Of a stretch of 64,000 nucleotides of DNA, positions 59,338 through 64,000 are shown piece after piece. Positions within the stretch are counted from its first letter, which is position 1. Each line of letters starts with the position of its first letter. The notes beneath the pieces are model-generated. The model ran no database searches, was not told the DNA's origin, and saw nothing but the letters and a program-made list of their open reading frames with translations. The position numbers and the translations under genes are program-made. This DNA comes from Sporothrix humicola (lineage: Eukaryota > Ascomycota > Sordariomycetes > Ophiostomatales > Ophiostomataceae), in the NCBI GenBank assembly GCA_021396245.1, contig WNYE01000099.1:1-64000 (forward strand), written 5' to 3'.

Positions 59338-59970
59338 TAGATATGAAAAAGAGGGGAGAGGGATGGGTTCTTCGGAGTAAGCCGGCGGCGGTTCGGAGTC
59401 GTCGTCCTTTTTGTTTGGGGCGGCACTCTGGGTACTTGCACTGCCGCTGGCGTGTTGTGAGGATGATTCGCCTTCCCGCTTAGGGTCGGATGGGAGCGCA
59501 CGCTTAGTTTCCTCCTGGAGGACGAGGGCGGGCGGGAGAGGAGGGTAGAGCGAGCTGAACGATGGGGGTTGCGTCGAGAAGGAGGCCGCAGAAGCTGAGG
59601 CGGCGGCGGGGAACCGAACGGGTGAAGGGCGTTCGGGGAGGAGAGACGCGAGTGAGGGGAGTGTTGGTGGTGAAAGATACTGCGGCGGAAGGGAGGACGG
59701 GGTCTCGGCAGGCTCGTCGACGGACTGGCCAGCACGCTCGTCGTCGATTGCAGGCTCAGGCTCGCCGGGGGCAGTGGTCGACGGGCGACTCACGGTGGCG
59801 GCAGAGGCAGAGGACGGCGACGGCCCGGATATGGTTGCGGAGGTCTTCTGAGAGTCGGACACGGTGATGGATTTCGACGAGTGGTCGTCTCTTCTCTTCG
59901 AGGGCGACTGAAGAGGAGGACCAGCTGGAGCGGGTGGTAATAAAGTAGAGGGCTGCTGTATGCTGCCGGG
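59338..59970 (-). other. AUG-free in-frame N-terminal extension of the WHI2-like ORF
   Basis: Immediately upstream of the first ATG (59337) the same frame is open for 211 codons back to a TAG at 59973-59971, with no ATG in it. The codons are GC3-rich and encode a Ser/Pro/Ala-rich disordered region ending EPPPAYSEEPIPLPSFSYL just before MAAAGG. It contains a PPxY motif (PPAY), a typical ligand of WW domains such as those of Rsp5-type ubiquitin ligases. Either translation starts at a near-cognate codon, for example the GTG at 59862, or an ATG-bearing upstream exon is missed (possible acceptor CTCTTCAG within this stretch), or the stretch is merely leader. Confidence 0.5.
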
Positions 59971-61075
59971 CTATATGGCTGTCTTGGCACGCGGGTGCAA
60001 ATTGAGGCCGTTGGAAGAATTGAAGAATAGGGGCGAGGCCGAGTGCGCAGTCGAGGCGGTCGAGAGAGATTGACAGACGGTTAGAAAAGAGTTGGTCGGT
60101 GCGGCTGGGAGCACTTTGCTAGACGAGAGAAGCGAGAGATGAATGTGACGAGAGGTCGTCCTGTCAGAAAGGGAGAAAGGAGGGCGAGGATGAGGGCAAA
60201 GGTGAAGCCCGTGAAGTTCGAGATCGAAGATTGATTTAAGCGGTCATCGGGCGGAAAGAGACTGGAGAGCGAATAGAAGTCGTAATGGATGGAGAATACA
60301 GGTTGGATGGTGTAACAATGAACGGGGCGAGCAGCGTTGAAGATTCAGAGGCCGATGTGGAAAAGAATATGGCAATTGGATGCTGATGAAACGGACAGTG
60401 AAGAATCGAGAGAACCGTAGACACAGCGACGCATAGACACAGAGACGCAGAGACAGCAGACACAGAAAGACTGGAGATTGCGCCTTGCCTTTGGGCTTTG
60501 GACTACTGGCGCCTTTCTCCCAGAAGCGGAAAGCGCAGAGTGGCAGAGGACCCACTTGAACCAACGCGCGCACGCGCTGTGATGGGCTCGAATGGGGTTC
60601 CGTAGCGGCGTAGCGGCGAACTCGCTGGAGCGAGCTAAAAGCTAAAATTACACCGCCAGCGGCCAGTCAAGCCAGTGACAGGTTCAGAATAGACAAAGTC
60701 AGGCACTCAGAAGCGTCAACTGGTCTATGAATGAATTGTATTTCTGAAAATCTAAGAAGAGCCATAATAAGTAAAAAGAAACTATATTCACGATTGCTTC
60801 ACGAATACATCGTAAACCCCTCGACAGGTCACCGAATTAAGCGCCCACATTTTCGGGGTGTTGACTGCCCTGTGGAGCAGCCCTTTCACTGGGCTGCACA
60901 GAGCCCCAGCATGAGCCATTAGCCGCCCGCATTGCAGGTCTTCACAGGGACTATCTGGCCAATCACAGCTCTTGACGCGAACTAACTGATGCGAAAGCAA
61001 GCGTTCATACAAAGCATGCTGATGTATGTGCTTGGTATCATCTATTGTACAATTTATATATAAAAGCTATCATAA
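59971..61075. other. Upstream region of the WHI2-like gene and 3' flank of the G-patch gene
   Basis: No gene is supported. On the minus strand the only ATG in the first kilobase upstream of the WHI2-like start is at 60247, opening a three-codon uORF (ATG ACC GCT TAA). Confidence 0.6.
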
Positions 61076-63307
61076 CTAATCATCATCGTCGTCGCTGTCG
61101 CCAAAGACGGCCCGGAAGACATCTTCACCGGCTCTCTTCCCTTCGAGAGCCTCATTGTGGCCTGGCTGAATGGTGGCTGAAGAAACAGCTTCTGGCTGAG
61201 GCACTGATTGTTGTGCAGAGGGCTCGGAAGGGCCACTTGGTGCTGCTGTTGGTGGAGGAGCGGCTCCGTAGTTGTTGCTGCCATAAGGCGGCTTATTTGT
61301 CCATGATGATGATCCGGACTGGCCATAGCCTCCCATTTCTGCACCTCCGTCTGGCCGCACAATGTCTGGAGGTTTGACGCCCATCCGCTTGCACAAAAGC
61401 CGTGTCGGGAAGAAGTCGCTGACCGTCCGGGTCATCGGGCCGTACATGCCCATCTTGGCCGCCTCTTCGGCAGGATCTTGGACCTTGGGTGCTGGCCGCG
61501 TCACAAGGCTCGCCTTGTCACCGTCCGTACTCTGTAAAACACCAGACGACGACGACGATGTGGTAAACCGCGACGCCATCAGCCCCGACATGGGCTTGAA
61601 TATGCGCGCGCAGTTGAAGAACTCGTGGGCCTCGCGCAGCCAGTCGTCGTCCTTCATGCCGGCCGGCTTGGGCGGCAGACTCGCAGCAATGCCGGCCTGG
61701 AACTCCAGGTACGCTCGGTACCGCGACCGCTTGGCCTCGTTGTCCTGGTAAGGGCCGCCGCCTCGGGCGCCACGCGTAATCGCGGCCACGGCAGTGGCCT
61801 TGTCGAGGGACGGCACGGCCTGCAGCAGCTGATCGCGCTTCTCTTGTTCGGACAAGGCATACTCGGCAGGAATCTCGCTGCGTGCTTCGGGCAGGTCTTG
61901 TCGTCCCGTCGCCGCTGCGATCCTATCTCTCGCTTCAGGCGACAGGAAATCAAACACGGATTTTCCTGGCAGCTGGCTTTCACCGAGAACAGCAGCGCGT
62001 GTTTTTGGGTTGAGGTTGGACGCTTTGGCGGCGTCGGCTGTCGACAGATAGGTTCCGTCGGGCTGTATGCCGGCAGCTGGTGCTCCACTCTCTGACCCTC
62101 GAGGCTGTTTGGACGACTTCCATTCGGGCGGTATGACGGGTGGAGGAAATTTCGAGGCGGCATTGACATCTGATGTCAGAGAGTCCGCTTTTCGCCCAAG
62201 AACAAAGCCTGCCAATGGTGGCCGGCCGTCATGGCAGACTTTGGACGACCCCCTTCCGAGAACCGAGGATTTTGAGAAAACAAGGTTTGGTTTGACAACT
62301 GTGCGGTCGTCACCACCGTCATCCCTTAGAGCCGATGCCTGCTTCGTCTTCTTTTTCTTCTTGTCGCCACCGATGACCCGATTGAAAGAAATGCGCGGGC
62401 CCATGTCGTACGGGTCTTCGTCGTCCGACCCCGTGTCGTTGAGAATGCCTACACCGATTCCGCCTGTCCGCGCTGGCTTCCCCTTTGCTTTGCCGCCCAG
62501 AAACTTGGACTTGCTAAACAGACCGCGTGTGATGCCGTTGTCGTCGCCGTCGGCATTGTCGTCGCTGTTGTCGTCATCGTCAGATCCTCCGCCTCCGTTG
62601 CGTGACGTTGATCCCAGGCGACCTTCACCCTGGAAACCAAGACCTTTATGGTCCGTCTTCTTGACGAGCTGCATCACGACAACGTTTTCTGGCGCAAAAA
62701 GATATGTTGTGTTCTTGCCTTTGGCACCCGCTCCTCCGCCGACATCTAGTCGGGCTGTCCGCCGCACCTTGGGTCCAATACCTTGGCCCTCCTTCCAGCC
62801 CATCTTCTTCAGGAGTTTCGTGCCCATGGTCTCCCCAGTCGCACTAAAGAGACCAGCAAGCAAGTCACCGCCCGCAGGTCTTGACGAGTCGTCCTGCGTC
62901 AGGCCCAGACCGGTAAACGCGTCCGACGTGTGGATCTTGCGCGCCTCTTCCGCATCCGCAAGATCCTCTTCGTCCATGTAGTCCTCTGGCCGGAACCCTT
63001 TTGTTTGGCTCGCGTCAGGATTGGCGTCCTTGTGCCGGTTTGTCCGCGACGATTTGAACGTCGACGGCGTCCACCCTTCCTTGGAGCCCACCGTGTTGTA
63101 GTAGCCCGCGCTCCAGCCGCCCGTAAAGGCGCCGTGAAGCCGCCGCCGCCCCTGCGCGTCCCTCACCTCCTGCTTCCACACGGGCACATAGGATCCATCG
63201 TCGCGAACACTCGGGTCGACGGGCGGGAGGGCGGACCCGTAGGCGACGTACGGCGACTGCTGCGCTTGGAGGTCGGCCTCGTAGAGCGCGCGAGACCTCT
63301 TTGACAT
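61076..63307 (-). CDS. G-patch protein of the GPATCH1/TGH (DUF1604) family
   Basis: Nuclear pre-mRNA splicing factor family; G-patch domains recruit and activate DEAH-box helicases, and GPATCH1 is found in catalytic spliceosomes. Single exon, 743 residues from MSKRSRALYEADLQ (63307). The frame is open 27 codons further up, but MSKR begins the conserved part. The DUF1604 N-terminal region includes FVPVWKQEV-like YVPVWKQEVRDAQGRRRLHG, FTGGWSAGYYNTVGSKEGW and TPSTFKSSR, then the acidic YMDEEDLAD segment. The G-patch core GTKLLKKMGWKEGQGIGPK is at about 162-180, with the glycines intact. The mid and C-terminal parts are low-complexity with acidic and Lys-rich tracts; around residue 600 a SWARP/SURP-like conserved segment EFNCARIFKPMSGLMASRFT is seen. 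The C-terminus is DSDDDDD. Its long antisense ORFs are shadows. Confidence 0.92.
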   Translation of the reverse strand: MSKRSRALYEADLQAQQSPYVAYGSALPPVDPSVRDDGSYVPVWKQEVRDAQGRRRLHGAFTGGWSAGYYNTVGSKEGWTPSTFKSSRTNRHKDANPDASQTKGFRPEDYMDEEDLADAEEARKIHTSDAFTGLGLTQDDSSRPAGGDLLAGLFSATGETMGTKLLKKMGWKEGQGIGPKVRRTARLDVGGGAGAKGKNTTYLFAPENVVVMQLVKKTDHKGLGFQGEGRLGSTSRNGGGGSDDDDNSDDNADGDDNGITRGLFSKSKFLGGKAKGKPARTGGIGVGILNDTGSDDEDPYDMGPRISFNRVIGGDKKKKKTKQASALRDDGGDDRTVVKPNLVFSKSSVLGRGSSKVCHDGRPPLAGFVLGRKADSLTSDVNAASKFPPPVIPPEWKSSKQPRGSESGAPAAGIQPDGTYLSTADAAKASNLNPKTRAAVLGESQLPGKSVFDFLSPEARDRIAAATGRQDLPEARSEIPAEYALSEQEKRDQLLQAVPSLDKATAVAAITRGARGGGPYQDNEAKRSRYRAYLEFQAGIAASLPPKPAGMKDDDWLREAHEFFNCARIFKPMSGLMASRFTTSSSSSGVLQSTDGDKASLVTRPAPKVQDPAEEAAKMGMYGPMTRTVSDFFPTRLLCKRMGVKPPDIVRPDGGAEMGGYGQSGSSSWTNKPPYGSNNYGAAPPPTAAPSGPSEPSAQQSVPQPEAVSSATIQPGHNEALEGKRAGEDVFRAVFGDSDDDDD

Positions 63308-64000
63308 TATGAAGCCGTGGTCATGTCGTGTGTTGGCGATCAATACTGTCGTTGTCGTTGGTTTTGGATGTCGAAAGCTGACCCTCAAAAGCTATCGTTG
63401 CCTTGTGAGGTCGCGCCAGCCTGAGACCAGCCCTACATTCTGATTGGCTGTTCCCCTGAAAGCTAGCGGGAGCTTCACTAAAATCTACTGGTGCACATCA
63501 CCGCTGTAAACGGAAGGCACAACCAAGACACTCACTTTACGATTTGCATTCCAGGCAAGAGCAACCTGCTGCAAAAAGTCAAAATTTTAAAATGGAAGGC
63601 ACAATGTGAGACAACTGAGGTCTCTTTCGGCAGGAATGAGGCAAGCTTTGAGGTGAAGCTTAATTGGAGACAGAAGTTTAACTGATACAGTCACGTGGGT
63701 AAGATACAAGAAGCCAAAGATATGAGATAGAGACGTTGCAGTGCAGACAGCATCGCTTGTTATCGCAACTCTAAAATCCCATATGAATCGGCTGGAAATC
63801 CTGTTTTACGAGCACCTATTCGCGGCCCGGCCAGCCTTCGATCACCCATCCCTTTTTTAGGTGATTCTGCCATTCTGCCATCCATAAATCCATAAATCCT
63901 GCCATCTCAAGCCAAGGTCCAGAACCAAGAAGCCAGGTCTAACACCCCACCCACACCTTTTTCTGTCAAGGTGAACTAAGAGAGGGGAGAGTATCGAGAA
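63308..64000. other. Upstream flank of the G-patch gene
   Basis: Contains the promoter side of the gene at 63307; no further coding signal up to the window end. Confidence 0.6.

Overview
The window is nuclear DNA of a filamentous ascomycete, most likely a Sordariomycete. The genes have short introns (50-140 bp) with GTAAGT-type donors and CTAAC/CTGAC branch points, GC-rich third codon positions, and a Pezizomycotina gene set that includes the fungal peroxin PEX20 and a WHI2-type BTB protein. Genes are sparse: about a dozen well supported loci in 64 kb, separated by long gene-poor stretches. No transposon, rRNA gene or CRISPR array was seen.

Layout. 1-11041: no recognisable gene, one tRNA-like element near 5.1 kb. 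11042-12578 (+): ketopantoate-reductase family enzyme, three exons. 12817-17964 (-): intronless full-length ABCA-type ABC transporter. 17965-23237: gene-poor. 23238-23747 (+): small protein with a degenerate MWxR repeat. 25484-26899 (+): DUF2456-type membrane protein. 27207-30482 (-): a spliced but unrecognised, partly broken locus. 31749-33128 (-): GPI mannosyltransferase II (GPI18/PIG-V). 33129-39779: gene-poor, ending in a pyrimidine-rich leader. 39780-42311 (+): conserved Ser-rich fungal protein. About 45.6-46.0 kb (+): candidate small two-exon gene. 46975-48023 (+): secreted proline-rich repeat protein.

The right part is denser: PEX20 (-, 51099-52381) is followed, after one in-frame TAG, by a second 263-codon ORF (50307-51098). 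It is divergent from SEC13 (+, 54131-55188). SEC13 is convergent with a sorbosone-dehydrogenase-like beta-propeller gene (-, 55793-57180). Then come a WHI2-like BTB gene (-, 58352-59337) with a long AUG-free in-frame upstream extension, and a GPATCH1-type G-patch splicing protein (-, 61076-63307).

These are mostly unrelated housekeeping functions (ER/Golgi coat, GPI anchor assembly, peroxisome import, splicing, stress signalling); there is no biosynthetic gene cluster. The most interesting signals are the PEX20 TAG-ATG junction, the 907-nt ATG-free stretch upstream of the WHI2-like start, the intron-rich locus without a long ORF at 27-30.5 kb, and the MWxR repeat protein.
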